NCBI GenBank assembly: GCA_937903135.1
Contig: CALDAH010000024.1
Span: 20,736-84,735, forward strand
Source: an uncultured Alphaproteobacteria bacterium
GTDB lineage: Bacteria > Pseudomonadota > Alphaproteobacteria > Rs-D84
Length of the DNA stretch: 64,000 nt
Direction: 5' to 3'
Shown piece by piece: positions 16,084 to 26,823 of this stretch. Under the pieces are notes generated by a model that was not told the origin of the DNA, made no database searches, and saw only the letters and a list, made by a program, of their open reading frames with translations. Each line of letters opens with the position of its first letter. Positions within the stretch are counted from its first letter, which is position 1. Both the position numbers and the translations under genes were made by a program.

Positions 16084-18612
16084 GTGGCGGAAAAGAAATT
16101 AACACCGGTTATGCAGCAGTATATGGATATTAAGGCTGAAAATCCTGATGCGCTGTTAATGTTTCGTTTAGGGGACTTTTACGAATCATTCTTTGACGAT
16201 GCAAAGGTTATTAGCCAGACCGTGGGTTTGGTTTTAACGCAACGTGGGACGGACGAAGACGGGGACGGTATCCCGATGTGTGGTATCCCATGGCATGCGG
16301 CGGATAATTATTTTGGCCGTCTGGTTCGTGCCGGGCATAAGGTTGCACTGGTAGAGCAGATGGAAACCCCGGCCGAGGCAAAGGCCCGTGGACATAAATT
16401 TATTGAACGAAAGGTTATTCGTGTTTTAACGCCAGGGACACTTACCGATGAAACGCTGCTGAATCCGAAAAGTTCTAATTTCCTGGTCGCGGTTGTTCCC
16501 GAAAGTGGTGATGTTTTTGACGTCGCCGGTTGTGATATTTCAACGGGGGAATTCTTTATCGGTAAAACAAGTGATATCATAGATGATCTGGTTCGTACAT
16601 CCCCGGCCGAGGTTATTTATCCCGCGGGTATGGCAGAAAATAAAACAATTATTCAGCTGCGCGAGATTTTTAAAACAACCCCGGTATATGAAAAGCTTTA
16701 TCATCGCGGCGATATTGATAAAATTGTCGTTCGCGTTTTTGGTGGCGCAGCGCCGGTTACTACGTCGGCCAATACCGCCAGTGCGATAAAATTGCTCGCG
16801 GGGTATTTATTTAATACTCAGCGTGATGCAAATGTTATATTTCGGGCCGCCCATCCGTTTCATGCAGGCAATCAGTTGTTAATTGATTTCGCAACCTGGA
16901 AAAGTCTGGAGATTGACCGTGCAATAAACAGCGGCGGCATGTGCCTGTTAGATGTGCTGGATAAAACCAAAACTGCGGCCGGCGCACGAAAGCTGCGCGC
17001 GTATATGCGTATGCTATCGTCGGATCTGGACGAGATTCACGCCCGCCAGGAACATATTGGTCATATGTTACTAAACCCAGAGCTAATGGGGATGATATCT
17101 GCGACACTGTCGTCGTTGCCGGACGTTGGGCGATGCCTGTCGCGGTTACTAACCAATCGCGGGACGCCGCGCGATTTAAAAAATATGGTGGATTTCTTAA
17201 TAGAACTGCCAAATGCAAAAATGCTAGGGGCGCGTCTGTCCCATAATCTGGCTAAACGTTTCGAGGAAATGAATACTCATGACGCATTAGCGCTGGAATT
17301 AAAATCGGCATTATCAGATGAACTGCCGACGTTTTTCCGTGACGGCGGCATTATTCGCAAAGGTTTTGACCCATCCCTGGATAGTATGAGAAATCTATCG
17401 CACGGGGCAAAGGAAACAATTGCCGGCCTGCAGGCGGAATATATTAAAAAAACATCCGTAAATACGCTTAAGATAAAGTTTAATAATATTTTAGGTTATT
17501 TCGTAGAAGTCCCGTCAACGCGCGCAGATATTTTATTAAACCCGGATATGGGATTTATTCATCGGCAAACGATGGCCGGCAGTATGCGATTTACGACCGA
17601 ACGATTAATTGATTTAGATAACGAGGTTCGCAGTGCCGGGGAAAAGGCCACCGCAATAGAAGAAGAGATTATATCAACACTGGTAAATAAACTGCATGGG
17701 ATATCGTCAGATTTACTTGCCGCGGCAGATCTGCTAGCCGAGCTGGATGCGATATACTCGCTGGCGGTATGTGCACATGAATATTCATGGACGCGCCCGG
17801 TAATTAGCAATGATAATACATTTGATGTTATCGGCGGCCGCCATCCGGTTATTGAATATGCACTGTCCCGTCAGGGCGATTTCTTTGTTAAAAACGACTG
17901 CGTTTTAAACGACCATCCAATCGCGTTGCTAACCGGGCCAAATATGGCCGGTAAATCCACATATCTGCGTCAGAATGCGCTGATTGTGGTTTTGGCGCAT
18001 CTCGGGTCGTTTGTTCCGGCAACGTCGGCCCGTATCGGTGTTTGCGATCAGCTATTCAGTCGCGTCGGGGCGTCGGATAATCTTGCCGCGGGGCAGTCTA
18101 CGTTTATGGTGGAAATGAGTGAAACCGCAAATATCCTGCGCCGGGCAACGGGACGGTCGTTTATTATATTTGATGAAATCGGTCGTGGAACGGCGACATA
18201 TGATGGTATGGCCATCGCCCAGGCCGTATTGGAATTTTTAAACAGCAGATCACCGCGAACGCTGTTTGCGACGCATTATCACGAGCTTACGGCACTGGTC
18301 GGCGATACAGACGACCGGCTGAAAAAGGTTAAGTGTTTAACCATTGACGTATGCGAGCATAATAACGAGATTGTATTTATGCATAAAATCGTCCCGGGGG
18401 TCGCGAACCGTTCATATGGTATACACGTCGCGAAAATGGCCGGGATGCCGGCCGAGGTTGTTGCACGTGCGCAAAGTGTTCTGGACGCGTTGGAATCGCG
18501 TGGGAATCTCGGGGCGTCAAATGCGGCCGCTGTCGCGCGTGAAAATAAACCCCACGGCGGGAATCGGGTCGCGGACAAGGATACGCCCCCGCAGTTAAGT
18601 TTATTTGGATAA
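16084..18612 (+). CDS. mutS: DNA mismatch repair protein MutS
   Basis: 842 residues from a GTG start. The N-terminal mismatch domain shows LMFRLGDFYESFFDDA with the F-x-E wedge motif. The connector, lever and clamp domains follow. The ATPase has Walker A GPNMAGKST near residue 618, SRVGASDNLAAGQSTFMVEM, Walker B FIIFDEIGRGTATYDGMA and the THYHELT block. The length is normal for MutS1. A beta-clamp-like tail (PQLSLFG) ends the protein. The stop overlaps the region just before truB. Confidence 0.96.
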   Translation: MAEKKLTPVMQQYMDIKAENPDALLMFRLGDFYESFFDDAKVISQTVGLVLTQRGTDEDGDGIPMCGIPWHAADNYFGRLVRAGHKVALVEQMETPAEAKARGHKFIERKVIRVLTPGTLTDETLLNPKSSNFLVAVVPESGDVFDVAGCDISTGEFFIGKTSDIIDDLVRTSPAEVIYPAGMAENKTIIQLREIFKTTPVYEKLYHRGDIDKIVVRVFGGAAPVTTSANTASAIKLLAGYLFNTQRDANVIFRAAHPFHAGNQLLIDFATWKSLEIDRAINSGGMCLLDVLDKTKTAAGARKLRAYMRMLSSDLDEIHARQEHIGHMLLNPELMGMISATLSSLPDVGRCLSRLLTNRGTPRDLKNMVDFLIELPNAKMLGARLSHNLAKRFEEMNTHDALALELKSALSDELPTFFRDGGIIRKGFDPSLDSMRNLSHGAKETIAGLQAEYIKKTSVNTLKIKFNNILGYFVEVPSTRADILLNPDMGFIHRQTMAGSMRFTTERLIDLDNEVRSAGEKATAIEEEIISTLVNKLHGISSDLLAAADLLAELDAIYSLAVCAHEYSWTRPVISNDNTFDVIGGRHPVIEYALSRQGDFFVKNDCVLNDHPIALLTGPNMAGKSTYLRQNALIVVLAHLGSFVPATSARIGVCDQLFSRVGASDNLAAGQSTFMVEMSETANILRRATGRSFIIFDEIGRGTATYDGMAIAQAVLEFLNSRSPRTLFATHYHELTALVGDTDDRLKKVKCLTIDVCEHNNEIVFMHKIVPGVANRSYGIHVAKMAGMPAEVVARAQSVLDALESRGNLGASNAAAVARENKPHGGNRVADKDTPPQLSLFG

Positions 18613-18628
18613 CAGGGGGCATAAATAC

Positions 18629-19501
18629 GTGAATTCCGGCTGGGTTATTTTAGATAAAGACTCCGGGCTGTTTTCACGAACGGCCGGGGGGAGAATTGCC
18701 CGATTATTTGGAACGCGTAAATTCGGACATATCGGGACATTAGATCCGATGGCGTCCGGGGTATTGCCAATTGCCATAGGCGGCGCGACCAAGATTATTC
18801 CGTTCATAGAAGAAACCGCCGCTAATATCAAAGAGTATTTATTTGACATAGAATTCGGATATGAAACCGATACTTTGGATATATGCGGCAAAACGCTGCG
18901 CTGTGATAATGTTGTCCCGGCCCGGGAAACGGTATTGGCCGCACTGCCATCATTTATCGGCGAGATTAGCCAGATCCCCCCGCGGTTTAGCGCGGTACAT
19001 GTAAATGGCCAGCGTGCATATGATTTAGCGCGCGCCGGCCGTGATATTGAAATTCCGTCGCGCCGGGTCAGCGTTTTTTCGCTGGATTTAATCGGCGTGG
19101 ACGAAAAAACGTGGCATTTTCGCATGCGCTGTTCGCGCGGGACATATGTTCGCAGCATTGCCCGTGATATCGCGGCGCACTGCGGTGCGATGGCAACCGT
19201 TACGATGATTCGCCGAACGCTTAGCAGTGGGTTTGAGATAAAAAATACTCTGAAACTTGATTTTTTAGAAAATCTGGTTAATAATGGCGCAGACATTAGC
19301 AAATATCTAATGCCGTCAGATTTTGGACTGGGGGACATTCCGGTTCTGGGTCTGGATAATAAATCGGCCGGTTTTTATAAAAACGGTGGGTTTATTACAA
19401 CGGATGTTGCGGACGGTCAATATCGTGTTTATTCCGGTAACGTATTTATTGGAATAGGGCGGGTTTTTGACAATAAACTGCATCCCGTACGAACAATTTA
19501 A
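18629..19501 (+). CDS. truB: tRNA pseudouridine-55 synthase
   Basis: 290 residues. GTG at 18629 is favoured because an AGGGGG site lies about 10 nt upstream; the longer TTG start at 18605 inside mutS has none. GWVILDKDSGLFS and GHIGTLDPMASGVLPIAIG contain the catalytic Asp, and FSAVHVNGQRAYDLARAG and SRGTYVRSIARDI complete the family set. TruB makes Psi55 in the T-loop of tRNAs. It is followed 16 nt later by rpsO, the conserved truB-rpsO pairing. Confidence 0.94.
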   Translation: MNSGWVILDKDSGLFSRTAGGRIARLFGTRKFGHIGTLDPMASGVLPIAIGGATKIIPFIEETAANIKEYLFDIEFGYETDTLDICGKTLRCDNVVPARETVLAALPSFIGEISQIPPRFSAVHVNGQRAYDLARAGRDIEIPSRRVSVFSLDLIGVDEKTWHFRMRCSRGTYVRSIARDIAAHCGAMATVTMIRRTLSSGFEIKNTLKLDFLENLVNNGADISKYLMPSDFGLGDIPVLGLDNKSAGFYKNGGFITTDVADGQYRVYSGNVFIGIGRVFDNKLHPVRTI

Positions 19502-19517
19502 AACAAAAGGAAAATAA

Positions 19518-19790
19518 ATGTCCATTACAAAACAAAAAACATCTGAATTAATTACAGCATACAAAACAACTGACCGTGATAACGGCGGATCTGCTGCGTC
19601 ACAGGTTGCGGTTTTAACCGAACGTATCCGTAATTTAACAGAACATATGAAGGCTAATCATAAAGACCAGCATTCAAAACGCGGTCTGTTGTTAATGGTT
19701 AACCGCCGTAAAAAATTATTGGCATACATTAAAAAGAACAATGTTGCCGAATACGAAGAACTGATTAAAAAATTGGGTCTGCGTAAATAA
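19518..19790 (+). CDS. rpsO: 30S ribosomal protein S15
   Basis: 90 residues with the S15 set: [37 protein letters not shown] and [14 protein letters not shown]. An AAAAGGA ribosome site lies 8 nt before ATG. S15 binds the 16S central domain early in assembly. A terminator follows within 6 nt of the stop. Confidence 0.97.
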   Translation: MSITKQKTSELITAYKTTDRDNGGSAASQVAVLTERIRNLTEHMKANHKDQHSKRGLLLMVNRRKKLLAYIKKNNVAEYEELIKKLGLRK

Positions 19791-19794
19791 TAAG

Positions 19795-19816
19795 ATTCCC
19801 GCATCGCGGGAATTTT
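19795..19816 (+). terminator. Terminator of rpsO
   Basis: ATTCCCGC-ATC-GCGGGAAT followed by T4. Confidence 0.8.
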
Positions 19817-19825
19817 TATTATAAG

Positions 19826-19854
19826 AAAACACCGGCAAATGCCGGTGTTTTTGA
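19826..19854. terminator. Terminator of the minus-strand TPR gene
   Basis: ACACCGGC-AAAT-GCCGGTGT flanked by A-run and T-run, so usable in both directions. Confidence 0.8.
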
Positions 19855-19855
19855 T

Positions 19856-20857
19856 TTATTTTGCTAGTTCCTGGATAAGATTCTGCAGTCTTTCCACGGT
19901 TTCACTGTCGTTTAATGCCAATGCGATGGTCATTGCAGATTCCAGATCCGCGCGCGCCCCGGCGATGTTCCCCGTGCTAAGATTCAGGGCCGCAGATTTT
20001 TCAAAATAGCTCATCGCGTTATTGGATAATGATTCGCGTTCCGCGGCAGTGGTTGCCCCCTGGATTTGTTCGGATATTACGCGAACCGCGGATGCATAGT
20101 CATTTATTGCATCGTTATAGTTACCCGTTGCTGTATACGCCTCGGCGCGTTCGGCATATACCGCCGGATTTACGACGCCATCCGGGCGGGCAAGTGAATT
20201 GGTATAGTCTGCGATCGCGCCGTCCCAATTTTTCAGCCACAGGTTTAATTGCCCGCGTTTGGCATATAAATCGCGCAGCTGCAGGATATCATTGCCATTT
20301 TCAGCGCGTGCGGCCAATGCGTTGTTTATATCGTTCAGGGCCGCATTATAATCTTCCAGGCGTGTGTTTAATAACGCACGGTCATAGTATGCAACGGAAC
20401 TTTTCGCGTCCTTTTCCAGTGCGGTATTAAAATCCGCCATGGCATTGCGATAATCACCGGATTGCATATATGCCTCGCCGCGCAGGATGTATGTATCAAC
20501 CGATGCATTCCCGGCGTCAATTGCGGTGGTCAGATCAGCGATTGCATCGTCAATATTCCCGGCCAGAAGTTTATTTTTCCCGCTTTCATAATAATCCGAT
20601 GATTGCATTAATGCTTCTTCTGTAATCTCAACGTTATTATTTCCCGGCTGATTTAAAACGCCGTGGCTGCGCCCTAGGATATAAAATGTTGCCGCGATAA
20701 AGAATAAAATTATAAACCAGTAAACATAGATTGACAGCGACCACGGGTTAAAGCATGGTTTTGCGTCATTTGAACACGTCGCTGCACGCGCCGGCGTACT
20801 GCGTGGTTTTAGATTCTTTTTTGTACTAGGATTTTTTTTCGCAGGTGTTTTTTTCAT
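19856..20857 (-). CDS. Membrane-anchored TPR protein
   Basis: 333 residues. A lysine- and proline-rich N-terminus (about 38 residues) leads into one membrane helix (VYWFIILFFIAATFYILG). At least four TPR units follow, for example LLAGNIDDAIADLTTAIDAG, YILRGEAYMQSGDYRNAMAD and AYYDRALLNTRLEDYNAALN. A GGAAGGGAG ribosome site is present. The repeats indicate a protein-protein scaffold facing the periplasm; the partner is unknown. It is transcribed downstream of the rsmE-rluB pair. Confidence 0.8.
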   Translation of the reverse strand: MKKTPAKKNPSTKKNLKPRSTPARAATCSNDAKPCFNPWSLSIYVYWFIILFFIAATFYILGRSHGVLNQPGNNNVEITEEALMQSSDYYESGKNKLLAGNIDDAIADLTTAIDAGNASVDTYILRGEAYMQSGDYRNAMADFNTALEKDAKSSVAYYDRALLNTRLEDYNAALNDINNALAARAENGNDILQLRDLYAKRGQLNLWLKNWDGAIADYTNSLARPDGVVNPAVYAERAEAYTATGNYNDAINDYASAVRVISEQIQGATTAAERESLSNNAMSYFEKSAALNLSTGNIAGARADLESAMTIALALNDSETVERLQNLIQELAK

Positions 20858-20884
20858 ATAAATCTCCCTTCCTTAATTGGAATA

Positions 20885-21583
20885 TTAGAGAGATTTTAGC
20901 ATTTCGTCAATTGTTTTCTGTGAAATTTTGCGAATTTCCCCGACGGATAGATTACCTAATTCAATATTGCCGAACGATACGCGGTGCAATTTTTTTACCG
21001 GCGATCCGCATGCACGCAGAACTATTCTAACCTCGTTCTTTTTTCCCTCGGTTACTGTAACGCGCAGTACGTTATCTGATATCTGTTTTATTTTCATCGG
21101 TCGGTATTTTATCCCGTCAACCGTAACCCCCGCGCGCGCCCGGTTAAGTTTTTTTTCATCCGCCCGCGCAACCGTTGCGATATACGTTCGCGAAATCCCA
21201 GATGACGGCAACGTTAATTTTCGTGCGATTTCGCCGTTATTCGTCAGCAATAACAGGCCGGTTGTTTTATAGTCCAGCCGTCCGATATATTTCAGGTTTT
21301 TATATTCGTCGGGAATTATATCGTATATCGTTGCGCGGCCATCCGGATCATGACGTGTGGTTACGGTATTAATTGGTTTATAAAACGCATATATATCGGT
21401 ATTTGTATCGCGTGTTATTTTTTTCCCATTAACAATCACGGTATCGTTTTGATCAACAAAACATACCGGCCCGGTAATCGTTTCGCCGTTTACACTAACC
21501 CGGCCCTGGGATATTAAATCTTCGGCCGCGCGGCGTGATGCCGCACCGGAATCTGCGATAAACTTTGCAATACGTATTTTCAT
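20885..21583 (-). CDS. RsuA/RluB-family rRNA pseudouridine synthase
   Basis: 232 residues. An N-terminal S4 RNA-binding domain (RIAKFIADSGAASRRAAEDLI) is followed by the synthase core with the catalytic Asp in YIGRLDYKTTGLLLLTNNG and the KKNEVRIVLRACG block. The length and S4 position fit RluB/RluE/RsuA enzymes; RluB (23S Psi2605) is the likeliest. The ATG overlaps the rsmE stop by ATGA, giving an rRNA-modification pair. Confidence 0.88.
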   Translation of the reverse strand: MKIRIAKFIADSGAASRRAAEDLISQGRVSVNGETITGPVCFVDQNDTVIVNGKKITRDTNTDIYAFYKPINTVTTRHDPDGRATIYDIIPDEYKNLKYIGRLDYKTTGLLLLTNNGEIARKLTLPSSGISRTYIATVARADEKKLNRARAGVTVDGIKYRPMKIKQISDNVLRVTVTEGKKNEVRIVLRACGSPVKKLHRVSFGNIELGNLSVGEIRKISQKTIDEMLKSL

Positions 21584-22236
21584 TGGGTAATTTTTGATAT
21601 CGCGATTATGGCCGCAACCTCGGCCCGCAGGATGGTTCGCCCCAGGGATATTCCCCGTGCGCCGGCCGCGTCCAGGGCCGCAAACTCGCTGTCGGAAAAT
21701 CCGCCCTCGGGCCCGATAAGGATAGATTTTGCCCCGGCCGCGGCGTCGGATGTGACGTTGCCGTATGCGGCACGTTCATCGGCAAATACAATATCCGAGA
21801 GTGCCAATTCGCTAAATTTTACCGCGGGCAATATCACAGGGACGCTATTGCGATTGGATTGCTCTGATGCCTCGGTTGCGATTTTTTTCATTCGTCCCCA
21901 GTTTATATGGTGGGCGGTTGTTCGGTCGGTTATTACCGGTAAAAACGCGGCGACGCCCATCTGGGTTGCCATGTTAATAATATCGTCGGTTCGTTTTATC
22001 GGGGCAAACATTAACGTAATATCACCGCTGGGGTCATTATGATCGGTTTTTTCGCCGATAATCAGCCCATCGCCGCGTTCGTTTACGCGTGCGTTAAATT
22101 CATCGCCGCCCCCGAATACTAAACATTTATCCGTTCGCATAACCCGCGTTAGATAATGGGCGGTATCACGCGATATAGGCATAATTTTCCCAGGGGTTAT
22201 ATTATCGCCTATAAATATACGGGGAATATTTTTCAT
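21580..22236 (-). CDS. rsmE: 16S rRNA m3U1498 methyltransferase
   Basis: 218 residues. It is a SPOUT-fold protein with an N-terminal PUA-like part (HYLTRVMRTDKCLVFGGGD), KRTDDIINMATQMGVAAFLPV, and the knot motifs ILIGPEGGFSDSEF and ISLGRTILRAEVAAI, which bind SAM. RsmE methylates U1498 near the decoding site. It is divergent from the VirD4-like gene, with only 55 nt between the two ATGs. Confidence 0.93.
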   Translation of the reverse strand: MKNIPRIFIGDNITPGKIMPISRDTAHYLTRVMRTDKCLVFGGGDEFNARVNERGDGLIIGEKTDHNDPSGDITLMFAPIKRTDDIINMATQMGVAAFLPVITDRTTAHHINWGRMKKIATEASEQSNRNSVPVILPAVKFSELALSDIVFADERAAYGNVTSDAAAGAKSILIGPEGGFSDSEFAALDAAGARGISLGRTILRAEVAAIIAISKITQ

Positions 22237-22291
22237 TTAATTGCAATTCCTGATTTATCATTGCTCTTTTTTCTGATATAATAATACCATA

Positions 22292-24547
22292 ATGGCAGAA
22301 AAGTTCAAGATTTTATCAGCTGGCAAGGGTAAGGGTTTGAATATATTCAAATCCAGTGCGTATAAGGAACACGAACGTACGCCCCTGGCGCGTGAGTTTT
22401 GGGAACTGCGCTGGGCAATTGGTATATGGCTGGCATGTGCGCTGGCGTTCGGTTTATCGTTTATTGCCGAGCATATATGGCGTTATGGCTGGTCGCCGGC
22501 ATCGGTAAAATGGACGTCGTTATATCTGCATAATATGCTAACAACTGGCGGCCTGTCGGTTATTGCCGAGATACCGTCATGGCTATGGCGATGCATTGCT
22601 AATACCGATTTGGCGTGTATGACGCCGTTGTTCCCGATAATTGCGTATTATTTCATGTCGGATAAAACGCTGGTATCGGAATTTAACCCGAATTCCAAGG
22701 ATAAGTTTGATGAAAAAACATCAAACAAGGCCACAGCCGATGATATTAAAAAAATGGCCGCAGATCATAAAAACAAAGAAGGGCTGTTTAACGGTTTTAT
22801 GATGGTTCTGGGGTATTTTAAGAACAAGGGTAAAAACGCCCCGTTAAAGATGGATGAATGCTTATCGGCACTATTACTTGCCCCGGCGGGAACGGGTAAA
22901 ACGGTTGGTGTCGTTATTCCGACGATATTGGAATGCGATAATGTTTCAATGATTATTAACGACCCTAAGCCTGAATTGAACGAAAAAACATCAGGGTATC
23001 GTGCATCAATCGGGCCGACGTTTATTATTAACTGGGGCGCACGTGATGAACCGGAACGTGGGATATACTATCCGTCATGGAATCCGCTGTCCCCGGAAAA
23101 TATGCCATCCGACGCCGAGGCAAAAAGTACATACATTCAGGTTATCGTAAATACATTAATAGAAGAAGCCCGCGGGAGTGCCGATCCCCATTGGTCGCAA
23201 AGTGGGCGTGCGGGTCTGACCGGATTTATTAATTTTATTGTATCAAAGGTTGAACGGGCCAAGGCAAACGATTATTTCTATTCGCGTATATCCAGCGGCG
23301 AATTTGACGCAGATGATGCGGCGATTCTGGCTGACTATTATTTAACAATGACAAGCGACCCGAATGCGATCGCCGCGTTGGCATTGCTGCAAAGGGGCGA
23401 ACTAAACGCGATGAATTATGTCCATGTCGGCACATGGGACGGTGTTCCGGCCGAATGGCGCGGCCGCGAAGCGTCGTTCCCGATGTTTTTAGCATGGTAC
23501 GCCGAGGGGCTGCTGCGCGTCGGCCGGGAAATTGAAAACCGCAAGCGTCAGGGCGATCAAATGGTTATGATGGCCGACCCGATGAAAGATTTTCTGTTAT
23601 CGGCGGTGAACGAGGCGCAGCTATACTCATACGAACAAGATGCCGTAACCGCGCTATTAAACCTGGCCAATACACCGGATAAGGAACGTGGATCGGTTAT
23701 ATCTACGATTAATACGGGGCTGAATATTTTCCGACACCCGGCCGTAAATAAACACACACAGCATTCGGATTTTCATTTTTCAGATATCCGCGGTATGCGT
23801 GACCCGCGCGATGGAAAAATTAAACCGGTTACGATCTATCTGTCAATTAACGTCGCGGATTCTACGGCATTCAGTCAGATTACAAGTATGTTTATTGAAC
23901 TGCTGTCAAAATACCTGATTGCGCACAAACCCGACAGCGAGGCAAACGGAATAAAACAAGGCCCGTACCCCGCGCTGTTCGTATTGGACGAAATGCCGAC
24001 GATGAATAAGCTTGAGGCGATTATCCAAGGGCCGGCGGTCGGCCGCGGCCAGAAAGTATCATACCTGATCGTCGGGCAGGACATAAGCCAGATTGCCGAA
24101 AAATACGGGGACAAAGCGGCCGATACAATTATCGCCAATACCGCGGCAAAGGTTATCTTGCGCGTAAATGAACCGATGACCGCGCGACGCTTTTCGGAAA
24201 TGATGGGCGAAAAAATGAAAAAGAAAACGGTCAAAGGCCCGGATGGCAAAGATACCGAACAGACCGATAGTAGCCCGTTATTTACACCAATGGATTTAAT
24301 GACACTGGATAAAAGCAAGCAGCTGGTTTTATTCCAAGGATTTTATAATCGCCCGATTGAAGCGTCCCAGGAACGCTGGTATCTGAATAAAAGCGATATA
24401 GAAAAACAGCTCTATCAGAAGGTATCCATGGGCGAAGCGTCCCCTGTACCGGAATTTATAATAAAATCCCATCATGCGGCACTGGGATACAGCGGCGATG
24501 CGCGTTTATACGACCCGGTCGCAAAAGAGGTTAAGGTATTAGCATAA
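22292..24547 (+). CDS. VirD4/TraG-family type IV coupling ATPase (orphan)
   Basis: 751 residues. Two N-terminal membrane segments (about residues 40-60 and 108-123) precede a cytoplasmic RecA-like motor: Walker A APAGTGKTVGVVIPT near 197 and Walker B PALFVLDEMPTM near 563. SGRAGLTGFINFIVSK and NTAAKVILRVNEPMTARRFSEMMG match the VirD4/TraG family. Such proteins bring DNA or effectors to a type IV secretion channel. No other virB or relaxase gene is in the 64 kb, so its channel is elsewhere or absent. No ribosome site; a TATAAT box (22277-22282) ends 9 nt before the ATG. Confidence 0.85.
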   Translation: MAEKFKILSAGKGKGLNIFKSSAYKEHERTPLAREFWELRWAIGIWLACALAFGLSFIAEHIWRYGWSPASVKWTSLYLHNMLTTGGLSVIAEIPSWLWRCIANTDLACMTPLFPIIAYYFMSDKTLVSEFNPNSKDKFDEKTSNKATADDIKKMAADHKNKEGLFNGFMMVLGYFKNKGKNAPLKMDECLSALLLAPAGTGKTVGVVIPTILECDNVSMIINDPKPELNEKTSGYRASIGPTFIINWGARDEPERGIYYPSWNPLSPENMPSDAEAKSTYIQVIVNTLIEEARGSADPHWSQSGRAGLTGFINFIVSKVERAKANDYFYSRISSGEFDADDAAILADYYLTMTSDPNAIAALALLQRGELNAMNYVHVGTWDGVPAEWRGREASFPMFLAWYAEGLLRVGREIENRKRQGDQMVMMADPMKDFLLSAVNEAQLYSYEQDAVTALLNLANTPDKERGSVISTINTGLNIFRHPAVNKHTQHSDFHFSDIRGMRDPRDGKIKPVTIYLSINVADSTAFSQITSMFIELLSKYLIAHKPDSEANGIKQGPYPALFVLDEMPTMNKLEAIIQGPAVGRGQKVSYLIVGQDISQIAEKYGDKAADTIIANTAAKVILRVNEPMTARRFSEMMGEKMKKKTVKGPDGKDTEQTDSSPLFTPMDLMTLDKSKQLVLFQGFYNRPIEASQERWYLNKSDIEKQLYQKVSMGEASPVPEFIIKSHHAALGYSGDARLYDPVAKEVKVLA

Positions 24548-24572
24548 AAAAAATCCCCGATCGGGGATTTTT

Positions 24573-24573
<1 letters not shown>
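24548..24573. terminator. Bidirectional terminator between VirD4-like gene and mreB
   Basis: AATCCCCGATCGGGGATT palindrome flanked by A-run and T-run. Confidence 0.85.
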
Positions 24574-25703
<1,130 letters not shown>

Positions 25704-25733
25704 TTATCCATATATTTTGTTATTATAGGGATC

Positions 25734-26093
25734 ATGCGATATACAATAAAAAAACATAAAGAATTTTTAATGGCCGAAGATAGCCCAACGGCAAAGTGCA
25801 GTTTCTTTGTCGTCAGGGAAAAACCGGCACGTTTCCCGGGATTTACCCGATACGGACTGATTGCGTCAAAACGTTCGTTTCGTTTAGCGGTTCAGCGTAA
25901 CCGGGCCAAGCGTTTATTGCGGGACTGGCTGCGGTATAATAAAAAGCTAATGCTGCCCGGGATGGATTATGTATTTATTGCACGTGTGGCGATATTAAAC
26001 GCCGATCGAACCGAAGGGCGCGTCGCAATGAAAAAAGCATTGCGTTATTTATCGCACATTAATAACGATACGCAAAATGCAGCCGATAAATAA
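25734..26093 (+). CDS. rnpA: Ribonuclease P protein component
   Basis: 119 residues. SFFVVREKPARFPGFTRYG and then LIASKRSFRLAVQRNRAKRLLRDWLR carry the RNase P protein RNR-type helix; DYVFIARVAI matches the last strand. It partners the RnpB RNA to process tRNA 5' ends. Usually rpmH lies just upstream, but here the gap is a promoter-like AT-rich stretch with no rpmH. It overlaps yidD by 17 nt. Confidence 0.9.
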   Translation: MRYTIKKHKEFLMAEDSPTAKCSFFVVREKPARFPGFTRYGLIASKRSFRLAVQRNRAKRLLRDWLRYNKKLMLPGMDYVFIARVAILNADRTEGRVAMKKALRYLSHINNDTQNAADK

Positions 26094-26313
26094 TTTTTTA
26101 AAGCGCGCGGCAATATCTGCCGTGCGTTTATATCAGGTCGGAATATCCCCATTCTTTGGCGGCCGCGCTGCGTGCCGATTTACCCCGACGTGCAGTGAAT
26201 ACACGCGCATGGCAATTGAAAAATACGGTGTTTTTCGTGGCAGCTATATCGGGCTGCGTCGTATAATGCGCTGCAGACCCGGCGGCGGGTGCGGTTATGA
26301 CCCTGTCCCTTGA
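26077..26313 (+). CDS. yidD: Membrane protein insertion efficiency factor YidD
   Basis: 78 residues. The YidD/DUF37 signature is complete: YQVGISPFFGGRAACRFTPTC, SEYTRMAIEKYGVFRG, and GLRRIMRCRPGGGCGYDPVP. It has an amphipathic N-terminal helix and conserved cysteines. It assists YidC-dependent insertion. The usual order rpmH-rnpA-yidD-yidC is broken on both sides here; the next genes are accB-accC, whose promoter overlaps the yidD stop. Confidence 0.93.
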   Translation: MQPINNFLKRAAISAVRLYQVGISPFFGGRAACRFTPTCSEYTRMAIEKYGVFRGSYIGLRRIMRCRPGGGCGYDPVP

Positions 26314-26337
26314 CAAGTGGGTCAATTATGCTAAAAT
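26310..26337 (+). promoter_or_regulatory. Promoter of accBC
   Basis: Consensus TTGACA, 16-nt spacer, TAAAAT. The -35 box includes the yidD stop codon. Confidence 0.7.
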
Positions 26338-26375
26338 TTTCATTAACCCGAAATTTTTAATAAAGGAATAAAGAA

Positions 26376-26822
26376 ATGTCTTTTCGTGCAAACGTAGAAT
26401 CTATGTCCAAAATTATGGACGAAATGGGAATTACTGAACTGGATCTGGAACGTCAGTTCTTATTCGGTGTTTATCGTAAACATATTCATCTATCTAAACA
26501 ACAGGCGGCGACGGTTGCTATGCCGGCGCTTGGTGCTGCACCGGCCGCTGTTCGGTCATCGGATTCAGGGGCGGATTCTAAAACATCTGGATATTCATTA
26601 AAATCCCCAATGGTTGGTGTCGCATACCTGGCGCCGGAACCGGGGGCAAAACCATTCGTTACCGTCGGCGCATCGGTTAAGGCCGGTGATACCGTCGCAC
26701 TGGTCGAAGCGATGAAAACATTTAACCCGATTAAATCTGACAAAGACGGAATAGTTAAAGAAATATTAGTAACCGACGGTCAGGCCGTTGAATTTGAACA
26801 ACCGTTGATTATTATTGAATAA
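26376..26822 (+). CDS. accB: Biotin carboxyl carrier protein of acetyl-CoA carboxylase
   Basis: 148 residues. An N-terminal helical region and a flexible linker (about 45-75) lead to the biotinyl domain with VALVEAMKTFNPIKSDKDG, where the Lys of E-A-M-K-T is biotinylated, and the SPMVGVAYLAPEPGAKPFV thumb. It carries CO2 from AccC to the carboxyltransferase for malonyl-CoA synthesis. accC follows after one base. Confidence 0.95.
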   Translation: MSFRANVESMSKIMDEMGITELDLERQFLFGVYRKHIHLSKQQAATVAMPALGAAPAAVRSSDSGADSKTSGYSLKSPMVGVAYLAPEPGAKPFVTVGASVKAGDTVALVEAMKTFNPIKSDKDGIVKEILVTDGQAVEFEQPLIIIE

Positions 26823-26823
26823 A

